From positions 616,956 through 680,955 of the forward strand of contig NW_024003855.1 of assembly GCF_014805625.2 (NCBI RefSeq): a DNA stretch of 64,000 nucleotides, read 5' to 3'. The notes below the pieces were generated by a model, which saw only the letters and a list, made by a program, of their open reading frames with translations, searched no databases and was not told where the DNA came from. The DNA comes from Glossina fuscipes. Lineage: Eukaryota; Arthropoda; Insecta; Diptera; Glossinidae. Both the position numbers and the translations under genes were made by a program. Numbering within the stretch: the first letter of the stretch is position 1; each line of letters opens with the position of its first letter. Of this stretch, positions 43,085 through 54,959 are shown one piece after another.

Positions 43085-43450
43085 TTATTGGACGAAAACC
43101 CTGCTCAAACTTTAAAAAAACTTTCGAATAGCTTAGCAGTTGGCGAAATAAGTATTTGTAGGCGTTACCATGCGAAGGGAAAGATCCAAAAGGAAATTGA
43201 ATTGTCAACGACACAAAGACAGTTCGAATGGGAAGTTCTGCCGCCGCTAGCTTACTCACCAGACGTAACGCCTTTTGATTACCACTTGTTCAGATCGATG
43301 CAGCATGACTTGGGTGGCACGCGGATTCGAAATGCTAAAAGAGCCCGAGAAAGGGTCGATGATTAGATCGCTCCCAAATTAAGACTGTTCTTTCCAGAAG
43401 TTGGTCACAAGTTGTAGAAAATGATGGAAAATATAGATTGTACCATATTT
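43085..43450 (+). pseudogene. Mariner transposase deletion derivative
   Basis: An open frame at 43088-43366 begins with the helix-turn-helix (LDENPAQTLKKLSNSLAVGE, CRRYHAKGKIQKEI) and passes directly into the C-terminal catalytic part (WEVLPPLAYSPDVTPFDYHL, FRSMQHDLGGTRIRN). After a stop, APKLRLFFPEVGHKL*KMMEN ends the protein. The YSPDxxPxDYHLFRSM motif carries the third catalytic residue of the DD34D triad. The middle, with the first two aspartates, is deleted in frame. Normal mariner transposases are about 340-350 residues. Terminal inverted repeats were not located. Confidence 0.8.
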
Positions 43451-43861
43451 TTCCCAGTAAATGTCTTTTTCAAGAGAAAAAATGGCCAAAGCTTATACAA
43501 GTACCAATTACATGCAAAATTAAGTGTTCAATAATTTTTCCTGCTACTACTTAAATATTCACAGTAAGTGTTGTGAAAAATTTACGAAAACGATTGGATT
43601 TGGAAAACGATGTCTTTTCTTGTTCTTGAAATTGTTAATTACGTATTGTATAATAAATGTAAACAAACAACAGATCTTCTTGGACGCATACAACAGATCC
43701 AAGTCGCTTCTTATATGAATTATATAGGTGACGTTGTTGAGTAAGTTTTTTCTTTTGAAATTTCGATAATTTTTAGATACATTTTTAGCTTCTGATGCCT
43801 TGTCAATCTATAAATGTCGTTCTGCAATTGGCTTGCCTATTATTATTATAGAATTTATTTT
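43451..43861. other. Unassigned spacer
   Basis: May include the 3' end of the mariner derivative. AT-rich and otherwise featureless. Confidence 0.4.
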
Positions 43862-44005
43862 GCCAGAGAAATAAATTCTAAGACTAAACTCTTAAAAGCA
43901 TCTAAGGCTATCGGCTTTTATTTTAAAATCTACCGCACTTGAGATTCGAACCCACGACCATTGACTTGCTAGTCGACATTTCCCACCTTCGGCTACTCAG
44001 GCGGA
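43862..44005 (-). repeat. tRNA-derived SINE, copy 2
   Basis: Minus-strand head starts ATCCGCCTGAGTAGCCGAAGG. It has the anticodon-arm-like GTCGACTAGCAAGTC and a B box GGGTTCGAATCTC that matches the polymerase III consensus better than copy 1. The body (agccttagatgctttt and agtttagtcttagaattta) aligns with copy 1. The A box carries a few extra bases. The 3' end runs into an ATA-rich tail near 43845. Confidence 0.75.
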
Positions 44006-44929
44006 TAATTTAATCCAATAAACCAATTACAAAGTGAACCAAATTGTACACTACTATTTAACTCTCGGCGGTATTCCACTTGTTACAGATTTTTCTTGCG
44101 GCGCTGACTAACAGCAAAGCCGAAGGTGTAAGTAATTTGTGGCGCCGAAAGCAATGTAATTCATTATTTTAAATCTTGTGTTTATTTTTGATTGATTAAA
44201 AATGGTTATTATTTCATTTTTCCCCCTTTTTTTGATATTGAGTGTATATGCTTTATGTTATTTCACTTCATATCATTATTTAAAAATAAAAAATTTTATA
44301 TAATTTTGTAGTCATTTTCGTTAGTGTGATATTGTTATTGATTGTATTATGTTGTTTGTTTTTTAACAGACAAAAATTTTCCCCTTATTTTCCTTTTATT
44401 CTTGCTCACAAACACACACTCCCAACCCTTCCGTCACAAACCCACCGCATCTGCCTATTTAATACATCGTCATCCTTTTTCCTCTTTTATTTAAAGGAAT
44501 CCTTACAGCGTTGATGACCCATGCATTACACTAGCTATTAAATGTTGATTTTGCTCTTCCTTCCTTCTTCATTATTTGGCCATCATCAAAAAAGTTCCAT
44601 CCAATGCCGCACATCCTCACCGTGACTCACTAATTTATCCACCGCATTGTGACGTCCACCACCATTAATTTAGAGTTCGTACACTTACCTTATCACTTTC
44701 TACTCTCCGAGCTCTTTTATTTGATGCCCATATGGCTGGTATTACTAAAAAAAATTAATCCACCAGGTCGTGGCGTCCGCCATATTTACTTTAGAATTAA
44801 CGAATTTTTAGGCAGATGATGTATTTCCAGTTGATGAATGTACAAAAGATTTTTAAACATTCTTCTTGTTTATCGTATTGCTTATTAACATAAAATCTCA
44901 AAAAAGTGAAAAAGAAAATTTACTCGCGT
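44006..44929. other. Unassigned spacer
   Basis: Pyrimidine-rich on the plus strand between about 44390 and 44720. No gene, repeat copy or transposon motif recognised. Confidence 0.4.
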
Positions 44930-45375
44930 GTAACTTTCCGTGGTCATAGCCGATTTTTTCCATTTTCTCAAACAATTAGTGGGGTGTTTTGTAAACTAAG
45001 AATAGAAAATTTCATTCTTCTGTCTTTTATAATTTTTGAGTTATGAGAAAAAAATAACTAATTTTTGTTTAAAAAACGGACTGACGTTCAATTTACGCGT
45101 CACTGCGGGCTTGTTTTCCAACCAATTTGGCATATTTTTGCACCTTTTTTCACCTGTGTTGAGCGACCTTCAATGTTTCTACCATATTTGAAGTCAACAT
45201 CTTAATTTTTGCGACCAGAAGAGTGTCAAGGGCACACACCACAAAGGGAACCACACACGCAGCCGAACAGACGTCAAGACTATGTATACTCTGAAACTTC
45301 CTTCTGAGTGTTGCAAACATTATCAAAAGGAAAGTTTACCCCCTATCCTTCAGTGGTGGGTATAGTCAAAATTAC
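44930..45375 (+). repeat. Dispersed repeat with hairpin end, copy 2
   Basis: Aligns with 3625-3965. Here the accaatttggcata, ctgtgttgagcgacctt, tttgaagtcaacatctt and tttttgcgaccag blocks are recognisable, then a gttgcaaacatta block and the terminal taccccctatc...gtgggta inverted repeat near 45340-45365. It is about 100 bp longer than copy 1 between the start and the accaattt block. Non-coding. Confidence 0.6.
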
Positions 45376-46915
45376 TTTTCACAATTTTAAGTTTTTTAGG
45401 AGGTAATCTATGCGGGATAGAATGACCGGAAAGTACGTTTTTTCAGAGTGATAAATAGTGAAATGCATGATGGTTGCGTAATGTACGTAAATTTCGATAA
45501 CAGAGAATAAAATTATGAATAGTCAGGAAGTGAGCAACTTTTAACAGAACCAAGGCGTGCTTAACTTTGTTATGCTATCGATAAGGCGTTTTTTAATTAT
45601 AAGCTTCCATATCTATTATCGTCTTAAATTATTTAATCTCAATAAAAATTGATCATTGAGGTTTGAAGTTGGAATTTGTTTGATTTAGGACATTAGCTCT
45701 TGTATATATGGCGAAAGATTATCTCGATTTGCTTGTTTTCCCTTTGATATATGCATGATGCTTGATATTGTTAGCCTTAACACCATACTTCAAATAATAC
45801 CAATACAATCGTCCAGATGATGATGATGATGCTCTTTTATTACGACTTGTGTTTGATTTCGTATGCAGTATTGGAACTTAATCTATTCAACACTACTTCG
45901 ATATTACATAGCATTTCATTCGGCTGGTCAATAATCCTGTCGGCCACAATCGAGAGTTTTCTATTCGTTATCTGAGCTGACTGACAAAATGACTTTAATC
46001 GTTGACAGTAAGCGCTGAAACCATAAAGATTTCAAAAGATCATTTGATACTTTTCGGAATGGTTAGTGCATTTCACGTAGAAGTGATAAAGGTTTTTTAT
46101 CACCAAAATGAACGTTTTATAAAAATTTTTGCAGACTTTCTTCTTCGGAATCTTGAAATTCTCAATAATTCTGTGTAATCATTCTTGGTATATATTTTGA
46201 ATTGTTGGATTCTCAGTAATGTGACATACTGTGTTAAAGATCCCGTATTCTCAGAATCGCCTAGCGTGTAATATTGGGTTGTATCCAAAATTGTTCAAGT
46301 TGTAAAACTTTTACTCTCTAATTAAACCAAAGCAGGGATTAGTCTTCCCGAAAGTGTTTTCACAACAACTTGCGAAATGTGGTTTGAAATGTTGTTTAGA
46401 ATGTTAGTATGCTGCGGCCTTAGGTCACTTATTTCTCCTCATTCGTCATTTTTGAAAATAATTAATAAGTACAATAATAAGAACAAAATATTAATTGGAA
46501 AATTCGCCAAATCCATGTCGGCATATTTGTAGAAAACAAAATAGCTGCTCTCGCTTTGTGAGAGCAATATGTTCAGGCCACGGCGTCTTTGGACAATGAA
46601 TGTTTGTTTGAAATAAAAATAATTACAAGTAGTGAATGTAGGAACGTTACAAGGGGAGGAACACGGATGAGGTGTGATGGAATTTGTGAAAAGGAAACCA
46701 AAGCATATGTTAAAATTCGTATATGAAAACTGCATGCAATGCATTCAAAACATCGACTTCGCTATTAAAGACGCTATAGGTATAGAAGAGAGAGGCAAGA
46801 AGTAAAAGACCTAAAGGATGTAGCAAAAAGTTGTCCTTAGCAAAGCAGGCGCTTCATAACAAGTCTTGAACTAACTCACAAGAAGGTTAAAGTTATTCAA
46901 ATGGATGTTTCCAAA
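45376..46915. other. Unassigned spacer
   Basis: Includes a short (GAT)n run at about 45816-45831. Two minus-strand frames (46100-46288, 46439-46744) lack any recognisable signature. Confidence 0.4.
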
Positions 46916-47470
46916 ACATGGAAGAACTTAAATCAACAAAGAGTACCACCAAAATATCATTTGAAAAGATAACGAAACCTGGCTTCGAAATTCTTAGTAG
47001 AAAATTGTTATGGTTCATTTTCACCTTGGCGTACTATACCAGATTCAGCACCTCGACTGAATGTTATCGCAGCTCGTGTACAAAGTCAACTTCAACTAAG
47101 AACAAAACCATCATCTGTTACCATTTCTCGGATTGGAGATGGTACTTGCTTTGTAGATAAATTTCCCGATATCTCCTCACAATCAAAACATGGAGATTAA
47201 TAAACTTCGATATCAGCTATCCTCGTCCCATCTACAAGATGTGATCAGTCTGGAATTAGCTCTAAAGCAAACATATGCAATATGCCGCAAAATGTGCAGA
47301 CCCCTTATTTCACAACAAAAGCCGTATAGACGTTTCGACTGGTTCTGGCCAATTCTTCGATTTGATGTGGATTGGTCAAACTGGCTTGACGAAAAATTGA
47401 CCTACTTTTTAAAAAAAAACCTACCGGGAGGAGTGGTCTCTTGTGGTATATTTCCTACTTCAAATTAATG
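46916..47470 (+). other. Coding-like stretch, unrecognised
   Basis: Two plus frames overlap here (46918-47160 and 47190-47468). A third frame from about 46970 to 47190 reads more naturally, with RLNVIAARVQSQLQLRTKPS and SVTISRIGDGTCFVDKFPD. Base composition is more balanced than in the surroundings. It may be the upstream part of the BEL/Pao element that begins to be recognisable at 48.5 kb, or an unrelated fragment. No family assigned. Confidence 0.3.
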
Positions 47471-47539
47471 GTTATTAGCAATAAGCGTTCAACTATTGGG
47501 GACGTCTAACTATCTAATTACTGACTGTATTATTTTTAG

Positions 47540-47710
47540 GAACATTCTTAAGTGCCACTTGAAGGGGATCGGAGGTTATAAAGGTGGACACATGAATGTT
47601 ATTTTTGAGCTAGTTCGGGAGGAAGGGAGGTTTTAAATTTTTTTCTCACGAAAACTCCATAGACGGTTATATCTAAGAGAAATATATGGGCTTGGACGTA
47701 TGAACGGTTA
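47540..47710 (+). repeat. Five-copy dispersed sequence, copy iv
   Basis: Blocks ttaagtgccacttgaagggg, ggaggttataaagg, gagctagttcgggaggaagg and ttctcacgaaaactccatag align with copy v (60402-60660, reverse complement) and with the other copies in the same order. Confidence 0.5.
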
Positions 47711-47954
47711 TGTATATGACGACATCTGAATAAAGTCATTTAACTAACACGCAACTACAAACAATGCCTGAACTGTATTCAAATAAAATTCACGATAAGT
47801 GGAAAGATCTGTACTCTTTTTCTATTAAAATATAGGACCTCTTTATCTGACATTAAGCGTAATTTCCAGATCATCTTTCACTTTCAGTGTACGCCAAATT
47901 TCAAGTTTCTTTTTTCTTTCAAAATACCGATAACATCTAGTTACTTAAAATCAA

Positions 47955-47991
<37 letters not shown>

Positions 47992-48540
47992 TTTATATAT
48001 ATATATATTTTTCATCGAGTTTTCGATGATAAAGCAATAAACAGCGTTTTGGCCTTAAACGATTATTCATATCTTGTTTAAATAAATCGATTGCAACTTG
48101 CTCTTTAATTAAAATGGCCTCTTCTTCACGCACTATATTTCAAACGATCTTCTATAAACGAGTATGTAAAATTGGGCCACATGTCGCAATTCACATCTCT
48201 AACAAATTTTCTATCACCTGCCACATTATTGTGTGCATAAAAAAAATTAAGGCAACAATAAAATTGAGTGTCAGTTACGACGGTTCAATAAAAATTTCAT
48301 GGGATTATTCACTAAGTGACGTTCTTCATTCCAGCCCAACAATTCAATCAAATTTTTTTAATTCACTTTCGCATTTTCGTTTCTTCAAGATAGGCTTCAA
48401 CTTCACACTTTCAAGAGGCATCGGTATGTCTCATCCAGACGATTACCTACAATATATTGGAGAAACAATGCACCAGCCAATATCAAAACCTTCAAATTGA
48501 ACACCTTCACATATAGGACTAAACCAGCGCCCTTTTTGGC
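47711..48540. other. Unassigned, with a long TA microsatellite
   Basis: A (TA)n tract occupies about 47957-48008. The plus frame at 48114-48500 is open for 128 codons (starts MASSSRTIFQTIFYKR), but has no recognisable domain and lies just upstream of the BEL/Pao RT. It might be decayed pol read in an incidental frame. Confidence 0.35.
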
Positions 48541-48544
48541 AATT

Positions 48545-49080
48545 CGTGCTATGTATTAAATTTCGGTTGATAAAGCAAACATCTTCCCTTGGGATTCTGA
48601 AATGGTAAGACGAGATTTATATGTTGGTGACTTAATATCTGGCGGTTGTTCCATTGAACCAGCAATTAATTTTTATTTATAATTCAAGGAAGCTACATAC
48701 TTATTACCGAAAGGTGGTTTCATAATTCGGAAATGGTGCTTAAATGATCAAGTCGTTATACGTAATGCTTCATCAGCACATTGATGACAATTTCATGGTG
48801 GAACTGATGTAACTAAGACTGGGTTTTGTTTGGGATCCTAGAATCGATAATTTGTTTTTTTCGTTTTCCCCTATGGTAAATGCAACATCAAAGCGCATCA
48901 ATGTTCGTGGCACGTTTGCGTATGCTAGGTATCAGTAATACATTAATAAGTCAGATAATTTCTCTCCTATTGAAGTAGTGACTTGTTGTAACTAAATGGG
49001 TGCGTGCGCCACAATTCATTGAAGACATTCGGAAATATCCTGTAAAAATCTGAACTTGAGTAAACACATCTTGATAAAGG
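48545..49080 (+). pseudogene. BEL/Pao reverse transcriptase remnant
   Basis: Plus-strand translation across a few stops reads MVRRDLYVGDLISGGCSIEP (equivalent to the FYVDDLLTG catalytic motif, with the first aspartate changed to glycine). It continues with YLLPKGGFIIRKWCLNDQVV (the GGF.LRKW.SN motif that marks BEL/Pao), then TDVTKTGFCLGS (the LG..W.p motif), and about 48895 a decayed TKR..LS..A..fDPLG equivalent. The order YVDDL then GGF.LRKW is specific to BEL/Pao pol. No LTR, protease or integrase of this element was found. Confidence 0.7.
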
Positions 49081-49455
49081 ACAGTAACCAAGATAGTTTC
49101 TAGTGCATTTTTTAAATTAACGAAGCTGATTATTTTATGATTTTTTAAAACAATAGATCTACGCCTGATAATAATTCTCCTAACAAATTATATACATTTA
49201 GTACTTACACTGGCCATTTTAAATTTACATTTAAAAATTTCCATATTGTAAATCTAGTGATGATTACAATTAAAACGAGGATCTCGCGTAATGGACAGAA
49301 AAGGTTTTAACTGCATGGGTGTTGACAATGTTTGGATACCAAGCAGGGAAGGGTCGATTTAAAACACGCCATTCCAAGAGACCGTTCAACAATTATCAAG
49401 AGAGAAGACTCAATTATTAAAGGAAAAAGTCGAAGGAGCACGCAGAAGGGCTTAA
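49081..49455. other. Unassigned spacer
   Basis: May hold further decayed BEL/Pao sequence. Nothing is readable. Confidence 0.35.
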
Positions 49456-49875
49456 GATATATATATTTATTTGTTTATTTATTTATTTATTTAACATACA
49501 GTTAGTTAGCTACATTACTAGCATACAGCCAAACTTACGACTAGGAGACTAAAGACTAAAAAAAAAGACTAAAAAGAAAAAAAACTAAAATTTATTAAGC
49601 AGGCAACAGGGACCAGCAACGACAACAACATTGCAACAACTCCTGCTGAAAAATTTATTGTAAATATTTATGTATTTATATATTATTTAACAATTAACAA
49701 ATATTAACTACAAATAAATTATAAGCCAAAATTAAGCATTAAATTCAGAACATTAGTTCAATATAAATTAAGTATAATACAATATGTATAACTATAGAGT
49801 TGAAAAAATATAAAAATAATAAAGAAAATATAATAAACATAATTAAAGAAATATGAATATATAATCATCTCGCAG

Positions 49876-52684
49876 CTAATCGCGGAGTATAGAAATTTTT
49901 ATAAAATTTAAAGAATTAACTGAAATATCAAATTTGTGAAAATTATCATTAAAAAGTTTACAAAGCGAACGAAGCGGGTTATAACGCTGATAGTTAGTAC
50001 GGCAATGCAACAACTTTAGCGGGACGTAGTGTCTAGTGAATCTTCCAGTAACATTAAAATCCAATAGTCCAAGCAAAACTGAAGAATAAATATCTCCTTT
50101 TATTAATTTAACCATAAATAATATACCTAGTAGCTCACGTCTTTTCACTAAAGTAGGTAAATCAATCAGCTTCAATCTATTTACGTAAGGAGGTAAGGGG
50201 AGATGGGAATACCAACCTAGGCCTCCTAAAGCAAATAATAAAAAGTTACGTTGGACGGATTCAATAAGATCAGTATGCCACTTATAAAATGGTGACCAGA
50301 GAATACAACAATACTCTAATGTGGGCCTAACTAACGATGTATATAAACGTTTCGTAATATATGGATCACAAAACTCTTTAGACCAACGCTTTATGAACCC
50401 CAAGAGCGATTTGGGTTTGTTAACTGATTTATCGAAATGTAAGTTGAATCTCAAACGGGGATCAAAAATAACCCCAAGGTCATTAAAAAACGACACATTT
50501 TCTAATAAATAGTTGCCAAAATAATACTTGGATGGGATTATAGCAGACCAAGAGGATGACATTTTTTTGCACTTTTTTGAATTCAAAGACATTCTATCAG
50601 TAAAGCACCACAACTAAAAAACATTCAAATCAAATTGAAGGGCACAAGCGTCATTAGTCAGGCAAAACGAATAAAACAGTTTAATATCGTCGGCATACAT
50701 TAAAACAGACGAATTACTAATACAGTTAGGAAGGTCATTAATAAATAAAACAAATAACAAGGGCCCAAGATGACTGCCCTGATGTAACTGAAATTGAGCG
50801 CGAGTAGGTTGAATTAAAGGACACCATTGGAGTACGACCTGTAAGATAAGACCGAAACCAACAAACCAAATTATTAGGGAAGCCGATAAGACGTAATTTG
50901 TAAATAAGTAAATTGTGACCCACCTTATCAAAAGCTTTCGAAAAGTCAGTATAGATAACATCCGTTTATTTATATAATGAAAAGGATTTAAAAATACGGC
51001 AAGTCAGTTCTAATAAATTTGTGGCTGTAGATTTATTTTTTGTGAAGCCATGCTGGCAATCAGTCAAAATCATGGATAAACAGGGTTTTAGTTTATTAAT
51101 TATAAGTGATTCCAAGAGCTTCGGTAATACACTTAGTTTAGCAATCCCACGATAATTCTCAATGTTTCTTCTAGAACCCTTTTTATATAAAGGAATAATA
51201 AAACTACTCTTCCAAATAGAAGGAAAGTAACCGCATCTAATACAATTATTAAATATATTGGTTAATGGACGATAAAGAAAATTACCGCACGCACGAACGA
51301 TGCAAGCGGGAATCAAATCTGGGCCGGCTAAATAGGAAAGTTTTACATTTCGCAGAGCATCGAATACTTCAGCTTCTGTAAAAGTAATAGATGGAAAATA
51401 ATCGAAAGAATTGATAATATAAGGATATTCCTCATATGTCAAACTATTAGCTGAATATGTTTTTTCGAAAAAGTTTGCAAAGAAATTACTAATAACAGAC
51501 AGATCCGTTGATTCAACGTTTTCATAGCTCATTACAGATGGAAAACCATTAACCTTACGTTTTGAGTTTACAAATTTACAAAAACATTTAGGATTAGAAA
51601 ATAATTGACCTTTCATGCTTTGCAAATACACCGCATAAGACTTATTTTTTTCAAAGTTGTATTCACGTCTAGCATTCGAATAGTGTATATAATCCATAAC
51701 GAGTCCACTACGTTTGAATTTTTTAAACAATCTACTCTTTTTGTTTCTGATCAGCTTAAGATGTTTATTAAACCAAATAGGATAAATTGATGAATAACTG
51801 TATGATTGTGTAGGCACCAACTTAGTTATAGCATATAAGAAAATATTATAAATAGAAACAAGGGAACCATCAATATCAGAATATTCTAAATTCCAGTGGA
51901 AACTACTCAGAATATTATGAAGTTTATTATAATTGGTTTTGCTAAATATATATCTTTTATTACAAGTCTTATTAAGGACTTGCATAGTTTGCAGATTGCC
52001 TAAATTTATTCCCAATGTAGGATGATGTATGTCTTCAGGCAAAATATACGGATCCACACCAGTTACACTTACGTTTGAGTAGTTAAAAAAAATTAAATCT
52101 AAAAGTCTACCATTATTATTAACAATTGAATTATATTGGAATAGACATAACTCGTAAAGTTCTTCAAAAAAGTCAGTGTATAGCAAGGGGTAAGATACAA
52201 GAGTGTAATAACCAAGGTCTTCGCTACAGCACCACGATATAAACGGTAAATTAAAATCTCCTAAAAGCAAAATTTTGTCTGAAGGTTTTAGATCATTCAC
52301 CACGAATTTTATCAGTTGTGAATATTTCAAGTAAATAGAAATATCTGACATTGGAGGCATAGAAGAGTAGTCTATATATAACATACAGTTTTTAAGAACA
52401 ATTTTTACGCAAATATTTTCTACATCAACAGTCACAGGAAAACTGACTATTGGCGATGCACAACAATTATCGACAGCAATTAATACACCACCACCTAATC
52501 TTTCGATTCTATCATGTCTATACACTTAAAAAATCTAGAACAAAATATTTCAGAGTCGTTAATATTAGGTTTCCGTAAACACCACTACGTGATTGTCAGT
52601 ACCAACTGAACTCAGAAAAGCAGACTGTAATTTTATGTTTAAACCACGAACGTTTTGATATAATATTAGCAAATCTAGTTTTTT
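49876..52684 (-). pseudogene. LINE-B ORF2: endonuclease / reverse transcriptase, broken
   Basis: Opens without an ATG at the AAAAAAC site (52684). It reads LDLLILYQNVRGLNIKLQSA and VVFTET, breaks within TETW through a small deletion, and recovers by a second compensating shift before YRHDRIERLGGGVLIAVDN. Endonuclease continues with GDFNLPFISW and HHPTLGINL. RT: LAGPDLIPACIVRACG, GYFPSIWKSSFIIPLYKKGS, YRGIAKLSVLPKLLESLI, HGFTKNKSTATNLLEL. Frameshifts follow at about 50965, 50920 and 50790, then QGSHLGPLLFVLFINDL and VLMYADDIKLFYS (catalytic YADD intact). A stop lies at 50614-50616. The C-terminal domain is then open to 49876 (NDLGVIFDPRLRFNLHFDKS, PTLEYCCILWSPFY). Confidence 0.85.
52675..52684 (-). 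promoter_or_regulatory. Candidate -1 ribosomal frameshift site at ORF1/ORF2 junction (LINE-B)
   Basis: Minus strand 52684-52678 reads AAAAAAC in phase A|AAA|AAC with the ORF1 stop TAG immediately after. The -1 frame leads straight into LDLLILYQNVRGLN of ORF2. This is the same heptamer, phase and stop placement as in LINE-A, while neighbouring codons differ between the two elements. Confidence 0.6.
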
Positions 52685-52880
52685 GAAGACATAGAAGGTT
52701 AATCAAGGTTAGCAGGAGATCTGGTCTTTTTACGAACCACGAACTCTTTAACAAAAGTATATTCCGGCCAGAAACTTTTTTTAATAAGATTATTAAATAT
52801 CGCAACGGGGAAATGGAAATTGGAACGTCCTGAGGCGTCCTATGACCATCTGAACTAGGACTATTTACAACCACTTCCGG

Positions 52881-52945
52881 TATATTATTCAAATTATTAT
52901 TCGAATTCAGATTATTATTCGAATTCAAATTATTATTCAAATTCA
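52881..52945 (-). repeat. 18-bp minisatellite inside LINE-B ORF1
   Basis: About three and a half units of attattattcgaattcaa (plus-strand writing), which encode the asparagine/leucine repeat. It is absent from LINE-A ORF1, so it expanded after the two families split. Confidence 0.7.
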
Positions 52946-53834
52946 AATTAGGAACCGCATAAACAGGATTACGAATAGAAGCCTCTACCGATGCTTTACC
53001 ACCACAATCAGTTCACAGTGTTTCAGTCGTTAAGTCGACAGAAACCATTGAAGATGCAGGTGACCAACGAACATTGTGCGGTAACAATTCAGGCTGTTCG
53101 AGGTATTTGCATTTAGAAAAGTTATCTTCAATCGTAGCCAGCTTATTTAAACAATCATTCATTATTAATTTTACATCTTTAAAGCCATTACGTGTTTGAT
53201 TGATTACCTTAAACACATTAACATCCATATCACGACAATTAGGGCAAGTCCATCGCAGCCCATGCGTACTGAAATTAATATAATCAAATTGCTTTCCTTT
53301 AAATCCAGCGCACTTAGAATGAGCCGAACCATCACACCACCAACAAAACAAATATAATTCATCAGCACTTTTACGTAACTTACAGTTTGAAAAGCAACAG
53401 TCCATACTAAAAGTTATAAATACATCAACAAATATATAAAAAGCAGCAAAACCAGCTTGGAAAAATTGTAAAATTTATAAAAATAAAAATTGACAAAATA
53501 TATAAGACAACAAACCGCCTAGGCAAAAAACTGGAACACCCAAGCACTTTTAAGGAAACCAAGACAAAAACTTCTATGCACCACAGTATATTATATGCGC
53601 ACAAAGAAAAGAAGAAGAAGAAAATAGCAAAAGAAAAATAGCCAAAAACCGTAATTTATATGTTATTCAATGTATGAAATAAAAAATAACACACACGTTG
53701 CTAAAATCTTCGGCACTTTGTAAACAAAAATATATTTGAAAATATAAGATTAATTATGCAAATAATTTATAAAATAGAAATTTTGTGCAGCGATTAGTAA
53801 TACTTCGACTTAACACACACGAGGTTGCCAGACG

Positions 53835-54955
53835 AATATAAATGCATTACGAAAGTTTCTATAATAAAAAGGTCTAATTCTCAATAATTCACGATGCAAA
53901 TCAAATCATAATAATAATTTATGATAAAAGAAGAAATTGTACCAAATTTGAATCATTTCAGCCTATTTTTTGCATCCTACGTTATATAAGGATTTAAATG
54001 AAAATTAATCCTCTTTGTAGGGCAGAAAAGTGAACATTTTAATATGTTATTATGGAAATTAACCCATAATAGTAAGTAAATACAAAGTTTAACTCTGCAA
54101 AATTTTAACCACAACCGTCAATTTTTTGATAATATCCTACATAAGAATTTTCACGAAAATGTTTGTGTTTTAGAACAGAAAAATTTAAGTTTTAATATTT
54201 TATAATGAAAATTACTCAATAATAGTAGTTTGATATAAAAATAACTGCGCTAAATTTTGAACATGTACCTCGATTTTTGAAACTCTTCTCCTTTCTTCTT
54301 TCGTTTTTGAACCTCCAAGCATCTAGCTGGATGCTACATTATCGTTTCGTTTGGTCGACAATATTAAATAAAACCTAACTTGCAAACTTCAAATTCGTTA
54401 ATTTCTTTCATGCAAATTGTAATTTCATATTTCAATCATAAAGTAGAGTTGAGCGAAAAAACAAACAAACCATATGTATATTAAATTGTCACCTATCTGA
54501 CGAAATTCTTATAAATGAACTATTTGTAAACTTTACCGCATAACCTAGTTGATAAGCCAAACTAAGATATATAACTTTAATCGAAGATTTTATTTGTAGA
54601 TTTTCCTTTGCTATGTAACATTATACAGATTATATAAACTCTAAATTTTGGATTTATAACGATATACGGTTCAGCAAGTGTATATAATCTTAAATAATAT
54701 GTAAATATTTCATGCAATTTACTCCAAGATCCTGGTTATTTTTCAACAGATTCATAGGTAGATTTTATGCAGTATATCTTAGTCATGAGAAATATTTCTA
54801 TATCTATGTCTACTCAACTTACATGGGCTATCATCGCTTCGATATCTAAAAAGAGAGACAGTTGCATGAAGCATATAGAGATGCATGAAAAATGTAAACA
54901 TGAAATCAATAAAAGCGCACGTAATCCCAAGATCCCTTAACGCCAAAAATACATA
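53835..54955. other. Unassigned AT-rich spacer
   Basis: No gene or repeat recognised. The 3' half might hold decayed upstream Helitron sequence. Confidence 0.4.
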
Positions 54956-54959
54956 ATAA

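Larger units (their letters stand above)
52675..53405 (-). pseudogene. LINE-B ORF1: PHD-finger protein, broken
   Basis: Starts MDCCFSNCK at 53405, which helps fix the start of LINE-A ORF1. Zinc finger in residues 3-60: CCFSNC, CWWCDGSAHSKC, WTCPNC. An in-frame TGA at 53013-53015 follows LTTETL. Beyond it the same frame continues through an asparagine-rich repeat (NNNLNSNNNLN) encoded by an 18-bp tandem repeat at 52881-52945. Then a deletion removes the PRKAIFVSRLAP domain start and shifts the frame. The distal part (NLIKKSFWPEYTFVKEFV, RKKTRSPANL) matches the LINE-A ORF1 end, and the stop TAG is at 52675-52677, directly after AAAAAAC. Confidence 0.8.
49456..53834 (-). mobile_element. LINE-B, full-length but inactivated relative of LINE-A
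   Basis: About 4.4 kb on the minus strand with the same plan as LINE-A: a GGCAACCTCG-like 5' start near 53834, a long 5' UTR, PHD-finger ORF1, AAAAAAC junction, EN-RT ORF2, an A-rich 3' UTR, and an AAATAA-type tail at about 49456-49495. Protein identity to LINE-A is moderate at best, so this is a separate family in the same clade. ORF1 has a stop and a deletion; ORF2 has several frameshifts and a stop. Confidence 0.85.

Noticed and set aside
47957..48008. AT-rich replication origin or scaffold attachment site
   Set aside because: It is a plain TA microsatellite; no additional element supports a functional call.
48114..48500. A 128-codon protein-coding gene
   Set aside because: No recognisable domain and no second exon or conserved neighbour. 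It lies next to a decayed BEL/Pao pol and may be an incidental frame.
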